64,000 bases of DNA from Girardinichthys multiradiatus (taxonomy: Eukaryota; Chordata; Actinopteri; Cyprinodontiformes; Goodeidae): positions 16,715,119 to 16,779,118 of the forward strand of contig NC_061808.1 in assembly GCF_021462225.1 (NCBI RefSeq), written 5' to 3'. Positions 1-10,787 of the stretch are shown in pieces (within the stretch, counting starts at the first letter, position 1; the number at the start of each line of letters is the position of its first letter). Both the position numbers and the translations under genes were made by a program. Below the pieces are notes generated by a model. That model did not search any database, was not told the DNA's origin, and was given only the letters and a program-made list of their open reading frames with translations.

Positions 1-314
1 ATCTAAAACACTAATTGAACTTGGTCCAGGCTCAGGACCAAGGCATCTGTGTTGAAAATAAATATTTACATGAGAGAGTTTTCTGTTTTTTCACAGCATG
101 TTAAGCTCCAAGCAGAGCTTTCTTTCACTGGTAAATGTCAATGTCATTGGAGAAAACTCCCACATTAAAATACCTTTTATTAACAGAATATTTTGTTGTT
201 GGTGATGTATGGCAATCTAGCCATAATTTAATATCAGGCTGTAAACCGTTCTTTGCTAATAAAATACCACACCACACTTATTAGTTGTGTCTCTAAAAAC
301 AGGATAACCCAAAT
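1..314. other. ust intron 1, unassigned AT-rich start
   Basis: AT-rich intronic sequence with no recognisable exon or repeat. It is placed in ust intron 1 because the first visible ust exon lies at 20038 on the same strand and no exon 1 candidate is seen here. Confidence 0.5.
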
Positions 315-316
315 TA

Positions 317-1502
317 CACTCACCGACCACTTTATTAGGTACACAAGTCCAACTGCTCGTTAACGCAAATTTCTAATCAGCCAATCACATGGCAGCACCT
401 CAATGCATTTAGGCATGTAGACATGGTTCAAGACGATCTGCTGCAGCTCAAACCAAGCATCAGAATGGGGAAGATTTAAGTGACTTTGAACATGGCATAG
501 TTGTTGGTGCCAGACGGGCTGGTCTGAGTATTTCAGAAACTGCTGATCTACTGGGATTTTCACGCACTACCATCTCTAGGGTTTACAGAGAATGGTCCAA
601 AACAAAGAAAATATCCAGTGAGTGGCAGTTCTGTGGGCGCAAATGCCTTGTTGATGCCAGAGGTCAGAGGAGAATGGCCAGACTGGTTCAAGCTGATAGA
701 AAGGCAACAGCAACTCAAATAACCATTCGTTACAACCAAGGCATGCAGAAGAGCATCTCTGAACGCACAACACGTCGAACCTTGAGGTGGATGGGCTACA
801 GCAGCAGAAGACCACACCGGGTGCCACCCTGTCAGCTAAGAACAGGAAACTGAGGCTACAATTTGCACAGGCTCAGCAAAATTGGACAATAGAAGATTGG
901 AAAAATGTTGCCTGGTCTGATGAGTCTCGATTTCTGCTGCAACATTCGGATGCTAGGGTCAGAATTTGGCTTTAACAACATGAAAGAATGGATCCGGCTG
1001 GTTCAGGCTGCTGCTGGTGGTGGTGGTGGTGTAATGGTGTGGGGGATATTTGCTTGGCACACTTTGGGCCCCTTAGTACCAATTGAGCATCGTGTCAACA
1101 TCACAGCCTTCCTGAGTATTGTTGCTGACCATGTCCATCCCTTTATGACCACAGTGTACCCATCTTCTGATGGTTCCTTCCAGCAGGATAATGTGCCATG
1201 TCATAAAGCATGAATGATCTCAGACTGTTTTCTTGAACATGACAATGAGTTCACTGTACTCAAATGGCCTCCACAGTCACCAGATCTCAATCCAATAGAG
1301 CAACTTTGGGATGTGGTAGAACGTGAGATTCGCATCATAGATGCATCTGTCTGATGCTATCATGTCAATATGGACCAAACTCTGAGGAATGTTTCCAGTG
1401 CCTTTTTGAATCTATGCCACAAAGGATTAAGGCAGTTCTGAAGGCAAAAGGGGGTCCATTCCGGTACTAGCATGGTGTACCTAATAAAGTGGCTGGTGAG
1501 TG
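317..1502 (+). mobile_element. Degraded Tc1/mariner element (DD36E type)
   Basis: An 1186-bp element is bounded by 28-bp terminal inverted repeats beginning CACTCACCRRCCACTTTATT (2 mismatches). Each end is flanked by the TA target duplication typical of Tc1/mariner (TA at 315-316 and 1503-1504). It encloses a decayed transposase in + orientation and sits in ust intron 1. Both ends are intact, so this is a complete but dead insertion rather than a fragment. Confidence 0.92.
390..1470 (+). pseudogene. Tc1-like transposase pseudogene
   Basis: Conceptual + strand translation in shifting frames gives a Tc1 transposase. An N-terminal helix-turn-helix region (ISETADLLGFSRTTISRV, around 530-590) is followed by a catalytic domain. 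The first Asp is in SDESRF near 917-934, the second in FQQDNVPCHKA near 1178-1212, and the Glu in SPDLNPIEQLW near 1278-1310. A stop directly follows CHKA at 1211-1213, and several frameshifts separate the blocks, so no active enzyme can be made. Ignoring the stop, 36 residues lie between the second Asp and the Glu, unlike the 34 in the copies at 21.8, 29.9 and 31.8 kb. In the family, this enzyme cuts at the inverted repeats and inserts at TA. Confidence 0.9.
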
Positions 1503-1504
1503 TA

Positions 1505-2073
1505 TATTTTTAGCCAGAAATGTACTGTTAAAACAGATGACAGTTAATTCAGTGTACTCTCTTGCCATCTTTGTCCCGGGTTACTCGTGAAACTCACACT
1601 CACACGGAAACTATTTTAAAGGTTTCATATATTCTAAATATATAATGATTCTTTTGTCCAAAGGATATCGATGAGGTTGTATGTTTCCTCAGATGTGAGA
1701 TCAAACACTACTTGAAAGACAAACGGTACCTCTGTGTTTTGAAGCCCAAGGGATAGACAGATTTGCCCAAAAATCAGTGTGCCTCCTTCGTCAGCAATGT
1801 CTGTCCACCTCTCTGTGTTTAGTCTCCATGTCAACCAGCTGCTGTTTTACCTGATGGGTTGTGGTGGTCCCACCAGTTGGGCACATGCAGGATACATACT
1901 TGATACTAGGTATTTGCATATACTGTTACAAAATACAAATGTTTAGGCAAAATCACATCATGTATTTTAGTTTTACTTTAGAGCAGTTAGAATTACCAAA
2001 ATTCTTATTATTATTAGTTTTTTTTTGCAATATTCAAGATCAATGAGAAAGAAATATTTTTCTATTTTCATAC
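1505..2073. other. Unassigned intronic sequence
   Basis: AT-rich ust intron 1 sequence. Short open frames on both strands have no recognisable protein features. No repeat or exon is seen. Confidence 0.4.
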
Positions 2074-2372
2074 TCAAAAGTTTACATACATTTCCGAAGT
2101 GTTTGGCAGAATTGTCTATTTAACTGCAAACCTTGCGTCAAACAGCCTGGGCATCCTTTCACAGACTTTTTAATAGTTTGCAGGAATTTTGGCCCATTCC
2201 TTTTGACAGAACTGGTGGAGTCAAGTTTGTATGCTGTCTTGTTTATACACTGCTCATCAACTCTGCCCACAAGTTTTCCTATGGAACTAATATCAGGACT
2301 TGCGATGGCCACTCCAAAATATTGACTTTGACTTTTTGGTGGCTTTCTGCTTTGGATGCATTGCACCAGCTA
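2074..2372 (-). mobile_element. Tc1 fragment, Sleeping Beauty/Tdr1 lineage
   Basis: The left end contains AAAGTTTACATACATTTCCG, resembling the terminal repeat of the salmonid/Tdr1 (Sleeping Beauty) lineage. It is followed by antisense transposase-type blocks (AATTTTGGCCCATTCCTTTT, CTGCCCACAAGTTTTCCTAT, CGATGGCCACTCCAAAATAT) in the order found in that family. About 300 bp remain, with neither a second terminal repeat nor an open frame. It is an old truncated copy. The lineage call rests on remembered family sequence. Confidence 0.7.
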
Positions 2373-3364
2373 CTGATAAAACATGTGTTCACCTTATAAT
2401 TAACTGGATTTTCATTTTGAACAGAATAATAAAATCATGTAAAGCTTTGTAAAGCCAGCTATTTTGTACACTAACCTAAATGTTAATTTCTAAAGCTCCT
2501 CTTTGAATAATAGATTTTACTTATTTAAATTTCTACCCATCTTGTCAAGAATAAGCTGACCAAGCATTCAGTTTACCAGAATTCACGTTATATCCACTGA
2601 TTTGTGCATTGTCTGTCTCATTTCTGTCACACTATTTATAGAAAAAATATTTATGCTACCCTTCTCGGTAGTTCAAGGATGTTGTTTTACTAATTTTATT
2701 GAACAAAAGAATCAATCCTGGTTTTTGTTAAAAAAATGCTTTCTTTCACGTTTTTGTATATTCAGATGTCCTGCATCAGTGTAGCATTGATTTATTTCAC
2801 TGTGCCTCTCTACATTCAGTGTCATTAGCTGCTTCTTTGCCTCTTCATGCTTTCCAAATGACTGCTGAGGTCATGTAGATATGTTTACTTAGTCAAGTGT
2901 AAAATGTACTAAGACGTATTAAGATAGATCAATTTGAGGACAATATAGTTGTCATGACAATTTTGTTAAACTGAACAGTAAGCAACGTGATGTTTCTCAG
3001 CTGCTTTTGGGGACTTTCTCAGATAACCAAAGGACTGTTGTCCTTTTTATCATAGTTAAGCAAATGCACATCCTTATCCTAGGGTGATTTATACTACTCA
3101 CACAGTGTTGCATATTAAAATCAAACAACTATTCTCACAGCTAATTTAATTTTCACTTAAGTGTGCAGTTTCTGAGAAGTCCTTTTTATTCAAACAGTGT
3201 GCGCTAGCAGTGCTAATAAAAGATGTTCTTGTTAAGCCCTTCAGAGTTTACATTGACCAATAAGATGCACAACAGTGCACGTCGGTGCCTGCTCCCACAC
3301 ATCAAACTAATATTGCTTTGTCAATTTGTAGAAATTTAAAATCTTATCTCCTTCCAATTACACG
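2373..3364. other. Unassigned intronic sequence
   Basis: AT-rich ust intron 1. No exon, transposon end or RNA gene is recognised. Weak units of the tandem repeat that begins at 3365 may extend back into the last ~150 bp, but I could not align them with confidence. Confidence 0.4.
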
Positions 3365-4040
3365 CATTCAAGCCAGCCTGGCTCTATTACCAAATTGAAG
3401 ATGTTTTATTTGAGACTATCAGAGATACCTCAGTGCTGTATCATGTCAGATGAAGCATTATCCATAGGTGAAAAGCCAATAAACCTTTGATCCATTTTAC
3501 TCATTCAAGCTAATCTGACTCTGTTACCACCTCAGAGACAGTTGTGGCAGTTCAGGCAAAACACATATCAGTGTGAGTTCACACTAAAGGCTAGAAGAAG
3601 TAAAAATTGAAAAACATTTAGGCTTTTATTGTATCCATTTAAGACCCTCCAGCTTAATTACCTCAATAAAAAGAAGTGTGGTTGTTCAGACTCAACAGGT
3701 GTCTCAGTGCCGCCTCAATGTAGGCTAACACACAGTAACGTGGAATAGTTTAATCAACTGGTAGAAAGGTTAAAACGCATATCTTTTACATTTCACAAAT
3801 TTGAAACCAATCTGGCCCTATTTACGATCCAGGGACATTTGCTGCAGTTCAGACCATACAGAGGCATCTCAGTGCTATATCAGTGTGTGCTCACACTGTG
3901 CAATGCCTAATCAGCTGTTAAAAAATATTCATCAATTGTCCACATTTAAACCATTCTGGATTTATTGCCAACTTAGAGACATTTGTGACAGTTTAACCTT
4001 GACCCCGTTTTTCATATTTGTGTCCTTGCATATTCAGATT
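3365..4040. repeat. Degenerate ~145-bp tandem repeat, about 5 units
   Basis: Five diverged units begin near 3365, 3502, 3636, 3796 and 3943 (spacing 137, 134, 160 and 147 bp). Each starts with a CATTYAARMC-like word, then CTGGCTCTATTACC-like text. Most continue with AGAGACATTTGTGGCAGTT-like text and CAGTGCTATATCAGTGTGTG-like text. The units are far from identical, so ordinary tandem-repeat masking may miss them. The function is unknown and no coding potential is evident. Confidence 0.6.
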
Positions 4041-5513
4041 TAGAGCACAGCAGCATATATTTTAAATAAGGTAAGAAAAAGTCAAAAATTCTCTTCAGCC
4101 ATTTAAAATCATAATAATTCTTACTTAGATTATTTAATTCGGAAGATCATTAGGTGCTTTCCTTTTATCACCAAGGCACTGGAAACTATTAAACTGTTCT
4201 GCTGTCTTTTTTTTACTTGTCTAGCGGCTTTGCAGCCAAGAAAATCAACACTCCCTTTGCTGGGTCATCAGTTTAGTGGCACATACTTGTTATACAGTAT
4301 GTATGGTGACTACTGGTGTCCACTAATGACATGCTGAAAGTCATGTTGACGTTTCCCAAGCCCGACACATCTGGCTGCCTGTGTGTGTAAGTTCTTGCTA
4401 CTACATCTCAGTGGCCAAAATTTTAGGGGAGCATCAAATCCTCAAATTACTCTTCTTACCAGGTTTTAGTGCTCAGGCACCTGCAATAACATATCACTGG
4501 CAAGACCTTTATTTATGTTGCAGAGATATGTGAACATTGTTTATTCTTTAGTGACTGGAGGGTGATGTAGAGCAGGGCATACTGGGGTGTTGCCCCTGAC
4601 TCTCAACCAGACACCCTTCTATAATTAAGTCAATGGGTTGAGCTATGTGTCTTAATGGTGGGCCACTCCCACACACCAAATCAAAGGGCTTTGTGACCAC
4701 ACACACATATTACATAAACACACACACACAAAGAGAAAATTGTCTTGTGTATGTAGCCCATGCAGCCTAACTGTGTTTGTGTATGCTGTCTGTTGTGGTA
4801 AAAATGTTTAGTGAGGACTGTAACCATGCACATGTGTCTGAGTCTAAATGGGAGTGATTTATACAGATGCATTGGCCAGGAACGGCGGGCTTCTGGACTT
4901 TAGTGCAAACTGTCACATGATCCTTCCATGCATTTCTAAAATAAATGTACTAGAGGCTTGAGGTAAGCATATCCCCCTTTTCATCAGATCTTCATCTTTC
5001 TTTGTGGTATTAATTGTAGCAGGATGTGGATATAGATGAGAGAGCTTAGTTTTCAAAACCAACCTGTAATCTGGTTTTACATGCTTATTGAACATTCCAT
5101 GAAAGCATGTCTGTAAGTTTCCATCTTCACTTTGACTTCTGCTCTGTATGCAGAGCTAAGGCTCTTCAGCTTCAACCCATTTTGCCGATTCTTTTGGCCC
5201 TCCTCTCAAGAGCCATTCCTGTGTGGTTCTCCGCTCCCACCTCTGCCTATTCTTGGATGTGTGCTTTCCGAAACCATACTTGGGCTGTTTTACAAAGCAA
5301 ATGAAATGGTCTATGCTTTAAATACATGTTTATGAAATTCCCAAACTTGCTGTTACATTCCTTCAAAGATGCAGAATGTAAGGAAATGTTCCAGGGTGAT
5401 TGGGGCAGAAAAAGTGGACTATTTCTTTACCAAACTGTTTCATGAAACATTTGCTATATTTTTGCAGCGTTGACACAACATAGACAATGAATTGCATTGT
5501 ACTTGAACTGATT
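4041..5513. other. Unassigned intronic sequence with short CA stretch
   Basis: ust intron 1. A short broken CA run lies around 4699-4732. Small open frames at 4681-5335 show no recognisable domains. Nothing else is assigned. Confidence 0.4.
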
Positions 5514-5993
5514 TATCATTGCTGGTTTGTAATTTGACCAAAATGCAGAGTAAACCAGAGGTGAAAAATATTTTATGAAAAACAGAATTACAGAATCACA
5601 CTGGAGGAACAGGCCTTGGAAAACAATAGAGAACAACTGGCATAACTAAGAAGGAAACATCAGGTAGAACCAGAAACCAGCAGTGAGCAATAAGAAGTCA
5701 AGGGGTTAAATACCGAGGTAGGGCTGGATGATGACAAAGAAACCAGATTAGCTAATTGGAGAAATTGAGAAACCAATGAGACATAATGAAAGCAGAGAAG
5801 CTGAGGGAAATAGACCAATTAACATTAGTGGAGCAGAACACAAGGGAACAAAGTTCAAACCTAAGCACAAAGGAATTAACTAATAAGGCAAAATAATATT
5901 GAACACTGAATATGGCAAGAACAGAAAATACATAAATAAACAAGGAGATGGTGAAAACACAAAACCATAATCTAACACCCAACGATCATAACA
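5514..5993 (-). mobile_element. Solo LTR, gypsy-like
   Basis: On the - strand the segment begins TGTTATGATCGTTGGGTG and ends near CTCTGCATTTTGGTC...CAGCAATGATA. This layout is typical of fish sushi-like Ty3/gypsy LTRs, whose 3' ends carry a CTGCATTTGGGTC-like motif. The proposed flanking duplications are TGATT (5509-5513) and GGATT (5994-5998), matching at 4 of 5 bases, and the terminal CA is mutated to TA. There is no internal coding region. Length is 480 bp. Boundaries are good to a few bases. Confidence 0.62.
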
Positions 5994-5998
5994 GGATT

Positions 5999-6289
5999 AT
6001 ATTCATCAGATTTGTGTTTCTCTGAACTGCTTGTCTAGCAAAGTTGACATTTGCTGAGAAATAGTGCTATAAAAATAAAATGAATGAGTATTCAGTATCA
6101 GTATTTGTTGCTTTATTGAAAGTCTTTTTCCAGACTGCATATACAAAACAATCAAAATCTTTTAAAAATCTTTTGACTATGTAACCTAAACTACAAACTA
6201 TTATTACCACACTTTGCACTATGCAACTTATATTATTTTGTTCCAGCAACAATTTAACTGAGGAGCTCAATCTCTTTTTTTTGCATGTT
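5999..6289. other. Unassigned spacer
   Basis: AT-rich sequence between the solo LTR and the LINE fragment. No feature is recognised. Confidence 0.4.
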
Positions 6290-7192
6290 TAGAGGCGAAT
6301 GAGATACTAAGCTCATATTACCACCACTCACAGCTGACAGGCCACTTGCTGAAATTACTGAGGATGTCAGGAGGGTATTTCATGGTGTGAACCCCAGAAC
6401 CATTCCAGAATTGTGTCCAAGCTTCCCAGTTTGGGTGTCGGCTGTTACACTTGTAGATGGATCAAAGACTTTGTAACTGACCGGTCACACTCAGTCAGGT
6501 TGGGGTTTCCATCACTCCTTAGCCCTGAATCTCAACACTGGAGCCACCCAGGGTTGTGTACTGAGTCCTATGTTGTACACCTATAACTGCACATTTGTCC
6601 ATGACAGGAACATCTTTATAAAGGTTGCAAGTGACATCACTGTGATTGACTTAATTAACAACAAAGGCGAGTCTGCTTACACAGATGAAGTTCAAAAACC
6701 ATGCACTTAGTGCTCTGTCAACAACCTGACCCTCAACTCCACCAAAACAAAGGACCTTATGGTCGACTTCAGGAGGAAGAGGGAAGAACTTGTCCCTCTA
6801 CATATTAGAGAGCATGTGGTGAAGAGGATCAGCACTTTCAAATTACTTGGGACACACATCTCTCAGGACCTCACATGGACTGTTACCTTAAATGCTCTTT
6901 TTAAAAAAGCACAACAACAAATGTACTTTTTGAGGACAATATGAAAAGTTAATATGTCCCAGAAGCTGCTGCTCTCTTTTTATAAATGTTCTGTTGAAAT
7001 CATCATCACTCACGATCTCTTAGTGTAGTTTAAAAGTTGCACCTCAACTGACAGGAAGGCACTTGAGAGAGTATTTAGTCAGCCCAGGACATTATGAAGA
7101 CACCACCCCCCACACTATTTGACCTTTATGACATCAGATGCCTGCATCTTGCAAAAATAATTATACAAGACTGTTCTAATCCAGGACATGAT
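6290..7192 (+). pseudogene. CR1/L2-type LINE ORF2 fragment
   Basis: Conceptual + strand translation across frameshifts reads as the middle and C-terminal part of a non-LTR retrotransposon reverse transcriptase. It contains a VRRVFHGVNPR-like start, TQGCVLSPML (fingers/palm motif), then VASDITVIDLI in place of the catalytic FADDT motif. The block LTLNSTKTKDLMVDFRRKRE and the segment FKLLGTHISQDLTWT follow near 6729-6890, then the thumb-like KKAQQQMYFLR. The catalytic DD is destroyed and the frame is broken. Its right end abuts the gypsy repeat at 7193. The clade could be Rex1/Babar or L2; I cannot separate these by eye. Confidence 0.8.
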
Positions 7193-7313
7193 TGTCATAG
7201 TTTTATGAACCGATTTGACCCACATTCAGAAAATGCTCAGGAGAAACAGCAACGTTTGTAACAATTTTTATTTTACACAGGATTACTGGATGCTCTGGTA
7301 CACAGCGGGGCTG
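7193..7313 (-). repeat. Left 121-bp terminal direct repeat of gypsy element
   Basis: This copy is 94% identical to 12356-12476 (7 differences in 121 bp). On the - strand it contains AAAATAAAAA and a CTGAATGTGGGTC motif, and it ends CTATGACA, as expected for the R-U5 end of a fish gypsy LTR. It lacks a recognisable U3 promoter part. It is joined directly to truncated integrase sequence at 7314. Confidence 0.75.
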
Positions 7314-7881
7314 ATTAGCAGTAAGATGAAGTGCTGCAATAGTAGACGCCCACACCCTTTTACACCGGCACATGTGGTGTTGGATGGAGGTGACAGCAAT
7401 GTCACGTTCGTCCGCTGCAAATAACGGAGGCCTATAGCCAATGGAGGCTTCAAATGGGGAGACACCGGTAACAGACGCAACCTGGGAGTTAATGGCATAT
7501 TCAATCCATGGCAAATGTTTACTCCAGTCTAACGGGTTAGAAGAGGTCACACACCTAAGAGAGGACTCAAGCTGTTGCTTAAGCCTCTCTACTTGTCCGT
7601 TAAACTGGGGGTGGTGACCTGAAGTCAGGGACCCCTTAGCTCTGAGGATGTCTAGAGGAATGCCATGCAACCTGAAAACGTGCTTAACTAGCAATAGTGC
7701 AGTTTGGAAAGCCGAGGGAAGTCTTCTCAATGGGATCAGGTGACAGGCCTTAGAAAAACAATCTATAACAGTCATAATAAGGGATATGCCGCCTGAAACT
7801 GGCAACCCAGACACAAAGTCCAGAACTATGTGTGACCAGGGACGCTTAGGGACACACAGAGGTTGGAGCAGGCCCGAAGGA
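7314..7881 (-). pseudogene. gypsy integrase catalytic core (truncated)
   Basis: On the - strand this reads LDFVSGLPVSGGISLIMTVI, DCFSKACHLIPLRR and GHHPQFNGQVERLKQQLE, through LDWSKHLPWIEYAINSQ to SPFEASIGYRPPLF. This is an RNase-H-fold integrase core, with D64-, D116- and E152-type positions expected around LDF, the degraded KGSLTSGHHPQ block, and the GQVER Glu. The segment between LLVKHVFRLHGIPLDI and GSLTSG is shortened, and the second Asp region (normally SDRGxQF) is lost. The C-terminal domain breaks off into the 121-bp terminal repeat at 7313. The integrase would insert cDNA into chromosomes; this copy cannot. Confidence 0.88.
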
Positions 7882-7886
7882 GGTTG

Positions 7887-8501
7887 TGTCAGGATGTGAC
7901 ATTTTGGACTTTGTTTTGGGTTTTTGGGTTTTGTTTACTTTAGCTAGAGGTTTCTCGTTTTTGGTTTGTATTCATGTTTGGTTATTGTTTTCCTGACTGT
8001 TCTGCTTTCCTTCTCCCTCCCAGTGTGTTCTCTGGCCCTTGTTCCCTTAGTGTGGCTTCCCTATTTACTTAGAATGGTTTCTTTATTATTATTATAGTTT
8101 TCTGGTCCCTTGGGTTTGTTTACTGTTTGTCTTGTCTGGCTCCTCATCTGGTTCACCTGCCCCTCTGTCTTGCTGCATACCTGTTCCACACCTGTGTCTG
8201 TTTTCCCTGATTATCTGCCCTATTGTTTCTTGTCCACCTTCGTCTGTATTTAAGTTTGTCTTTGTCCTTTGTTCCCCGCGGTGTCGTAGTCTAATTTGGC
8301 TTGTCCTAAGTTAGTCTGTCTGTTCCTACTTTTTGTGGTATCCTGCGATCCAAAAATCAGGATTGTTTTGATCAACTGGATCTCTGTCAAACTTGCAATG
8401 GAAATTGTATGTTTGCTCACATCATTAAAGAAGAATCATCTCACCAACCATCTCTGCTCGTCCTGCATCTCTGGTCCACCGTTAAAATGGAAACCTTGAC
8501 A
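7887..8501 (+). mobile_element. Solo LTR nested in gypsy integrase
   Basis: This 615-bp segment begins TGTCAGGATGTGACATTTTG and ends CTGGTCCACC...CCTTGACA, with the TG...CA termini of an LTR. It is flanked by perfect 5-bp duplications GGTTG (7882-7886 and 8502-8506). If the LTR and one duplication are removed in thought, the - strand integrase frame runs on without a break (CARNKYSNQ then PPSGLLQPL), which confirms both boundaries. A gypsy-type LTR is inferred from the CTGCATCTCTGGTCC tail. Short frames inside it (8132-8499) are not genes. Confidence 0.93.
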
Positions 8502-8940
8502 GGTTGATTGCTGTACTTATTTCTGGCACAGACAGTGCAGGCCATTATCCAGTCCTTTATATCCCGGTGTAAAGTGTGCCACCAGAAGCGTCTCCTAATT
8601 AAGGCAATAGTTCGACTTACACCGGGGTGAGCAGAAAACTTGGCAGTGTGGAACCATTGAATTAACCCTTACTGCAGTTGGTACATAGGTTAGGTTGGCG
8701 GGACCCGTTCCAGGGTCCTGCTCGGTGCACTGGGCCTGGGCTACCAGGTTCTCAATCTCCCAAGACACCCCTCCAATTGTCCAATGGGGTGGAACTATGG
8801 GTTCGGGCTTCTTCTCTGAGTCATCAGGAGAGTGCTGTCTAGAAAGGGTGTCTGGCTTAATGTTCTTGGCACCCGGTCTAAAAGAAATGGATAAGTTGAA
8901 GCGCAAAAAAAAAAAAGAGACCAACGTGCCTGCCTAGAAT
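8502..8940 (-). pseudogene. gypsy RNase H-integrase linker and HHCC zinc finger
   Basis: The - strand reads [20 protein letters not shown], the conserved end of gypsy RNase H/connection (cf. GxxNxxADALSR). A diverged spacer follows, then HPGVSRTIALIRRRFWWHTL, HRDIKDWIMACTVCARNK near 8519-8630. The latter has the His-His-Cys-Cys spacing of the integrase N-terminal zinc-binding domain. Small frameshifts occur near 8640. It is cut from the integrase core only by the solo LTR at 7887-8501. Confidence 0.85.
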
Positions 8941-10075
8941 TTAACCTTTTAGCAGACTGTAAGTATGCTAAATTTCTATGGTCTGTCCAAACTAGAATGG
9001 GGTGCGTAGGACCCTCTAGCCAATGTCTCCACTCTTCTAAGGCTAGTTTAATTGCTAGAAGTTCTCTGTCCCCAACATCATAGTTCCGTTCAGTTACTCA
9101 GACGACGCGAGAAAAACCCGCATGGATGGAGCTTGCCGTCATTGCTGGACTGCTGCGAGAGCACTGCCCCCACCCCTGTATCAGAAGCGTCGACCTCCAG
9201 CACAAACTGAATGGATCCGGGTGGACCAGGATGGGTATTCGAGCGAACTTTTCCTTGAGCGCGTGGAAGGCCTGGTCAGCTGCAGGGGTCCAGTTAAAGC
9301 AGACCTTGGTGGAGGTTAATGCAGTGAGAGCCGACACCATCTGGCTGTAGTTGCGGATGAACCTCCGGTAAATCTGGTGAACCCCAGGAACCTCTGCAGT
9401 TGTTTCCGGGAATCAGGAATCAGCCACTCCAAAACCGCCCTCACTTTCTCGGGGTCCGTAAGCATCTGTCCACCCTCGAGGATGAAACCCAGGAAGGGCA
9501 ATGAAGACTTGTGAAACTCGCACTTCTCAGCCTTTACAAATAGATGATTCTCTAAAAGTCTCTGTAAAACCAAGCGGACATGTTGTTGGTGCTTCTCCAA
9601 GTTGCAAGGGTAAATCAGGATTTCATCTACATAAACAAAAACAAAAATGTTCGGAAAGTCTCTTAAGTGCCAGGTTCACAAGGGCCTGGAATACTGCAGG
9701 AGCATTGCAGAGTCCAAAAGGCATTACCAGATATTCGGACTGTCCGAGTGGGGTCTTAAAAGCGGTCTTGCACTCATCCCCCTGGCGGATCCTGACTAAA
9801 TGATATGCATTCCTAAGGTCCAGTTTAGTAAAAACAGTAGCTTCACAAACCGGCTTAAAAGCCGAAGTAAGAAGTGGTAGTGGATACTTGTTCTTAATGG
9901 TAATGTGATTAAGACCCCTGTAATCAATACAGGGTTGTAGCGACCCATCCTTCTTACTGACAAAGAAAAAGCCTGCTCCTTGTGGTGAAGAAGGACAGAT
10001 TAGCCGTGCTGCGAGCAACTCATTAATGTAATTTTCCATCGATTGTTGCTCAAGCTTAGAAATAGGGTATAACCT
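8941..10075 (-). pseudogene. gypsy reverse transcriptase and RNase H
   Basis: The - strand from 10075 reads [20 protein letters not shown], then [20 protein letters not shown] and [20 protein letters not shown], then [20 protein letters not shown] (catalytic Asp in LDLRNAY) and [19 protein letters not shown] frameshift precedes [10 protein letters not shown] at 9622-9633, where the usual YVDD or YLDD reads YVDE. Downstream come [25 protein letters not shown] and the RNase H entry [18 protein letters not shown], then degraded RNase H. The mutation at the second catalytic Asp plus frameshifts make it inactive. The family copies genomic RNA into DNA in cytoplasmic particles. Confidence 0.93.
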
Positions 10076-10080
10076 ACTCG

Positions 10081-10782
10081 TGTTATGATTCTGGCACGTC
10101 TGCTCTACCCTGTCTCCCTGGCTGCAATCAGCAGATTAGATGCACCTGGTGGCTGCTGCTGTGCAGTGCAATCTGTGGCATGCCATACACCTGTGTCTTC
10201 CCTGATATATACCGACACTGACAAGCAGACGGTGCCAGATTTTTGAAAGCCATTCGTGTGAGTAGATATCCAGCGTTCCTTCCTGTCTGATCATTGTTCT
10301 TAACCTTGCCTTGCCTTTTGGATTTATGCCTCTGCCTGCTCCCTGTCGGACTATTTGGATTTTGGTTGTCGATCTTGTTTCCTGCATCTGGTTTATGCCT
10401 CTGCTTGCCCCTTGCCTGATGCCTCTTGTTCCGATCGTTGACCCTGTTTCTGTCCTTGGATTATTGAGCCAGCCTAGCCCTCGGATTATTCAGCCTGGAG
10501 TCACTTCTTACCTGTGCTGTGGAGATCACCGCCTGCCGCCCACTGAGGTTTCCCCTCTGGGTTTCAAGTTCCACTCAAGACAAAAGCAGGTTAGTGGCTT
10601 TTCTGATCCCTGCAAAATCTGGATAGAATACAAGTCACTAATCCCTCTTTCTGCCTCAGTGATTCCTGGAAGCTGTGAGGAGTGTTACCTGTGTGACGTT
10701 TTCCTGTGGCTGAATAAACCTTTTAAACTTTCTGTACTGTGTCTGGCTGAATCTTGGGTCCGCCTTTTTCTGATTCATAGCA
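10081..10782 (+). mobile_element. Solo LTR nested in gypsy pol
   Basis: A 702-bp segment begins TGTTATGATTCTGGCACGTC and ends TCTGATTCATAGCA, with a poly(A) signal AATAAA at 10713-10718. Perfect 5-bp duplications ACTCG flank it (10076-10080 and 10783-10787). Taking out the LTR plus one duplication restores the - strand pol frame (GATLPSS then [10 protein letters not shown]). The 186-residue open frame at 10311-10871 lies mostly inside this LTR and is not considered a gene. The LTR is + oriented, opposite to its host element. Confidence 0.93.
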
Positions 10783-10787
10783 ACTCG

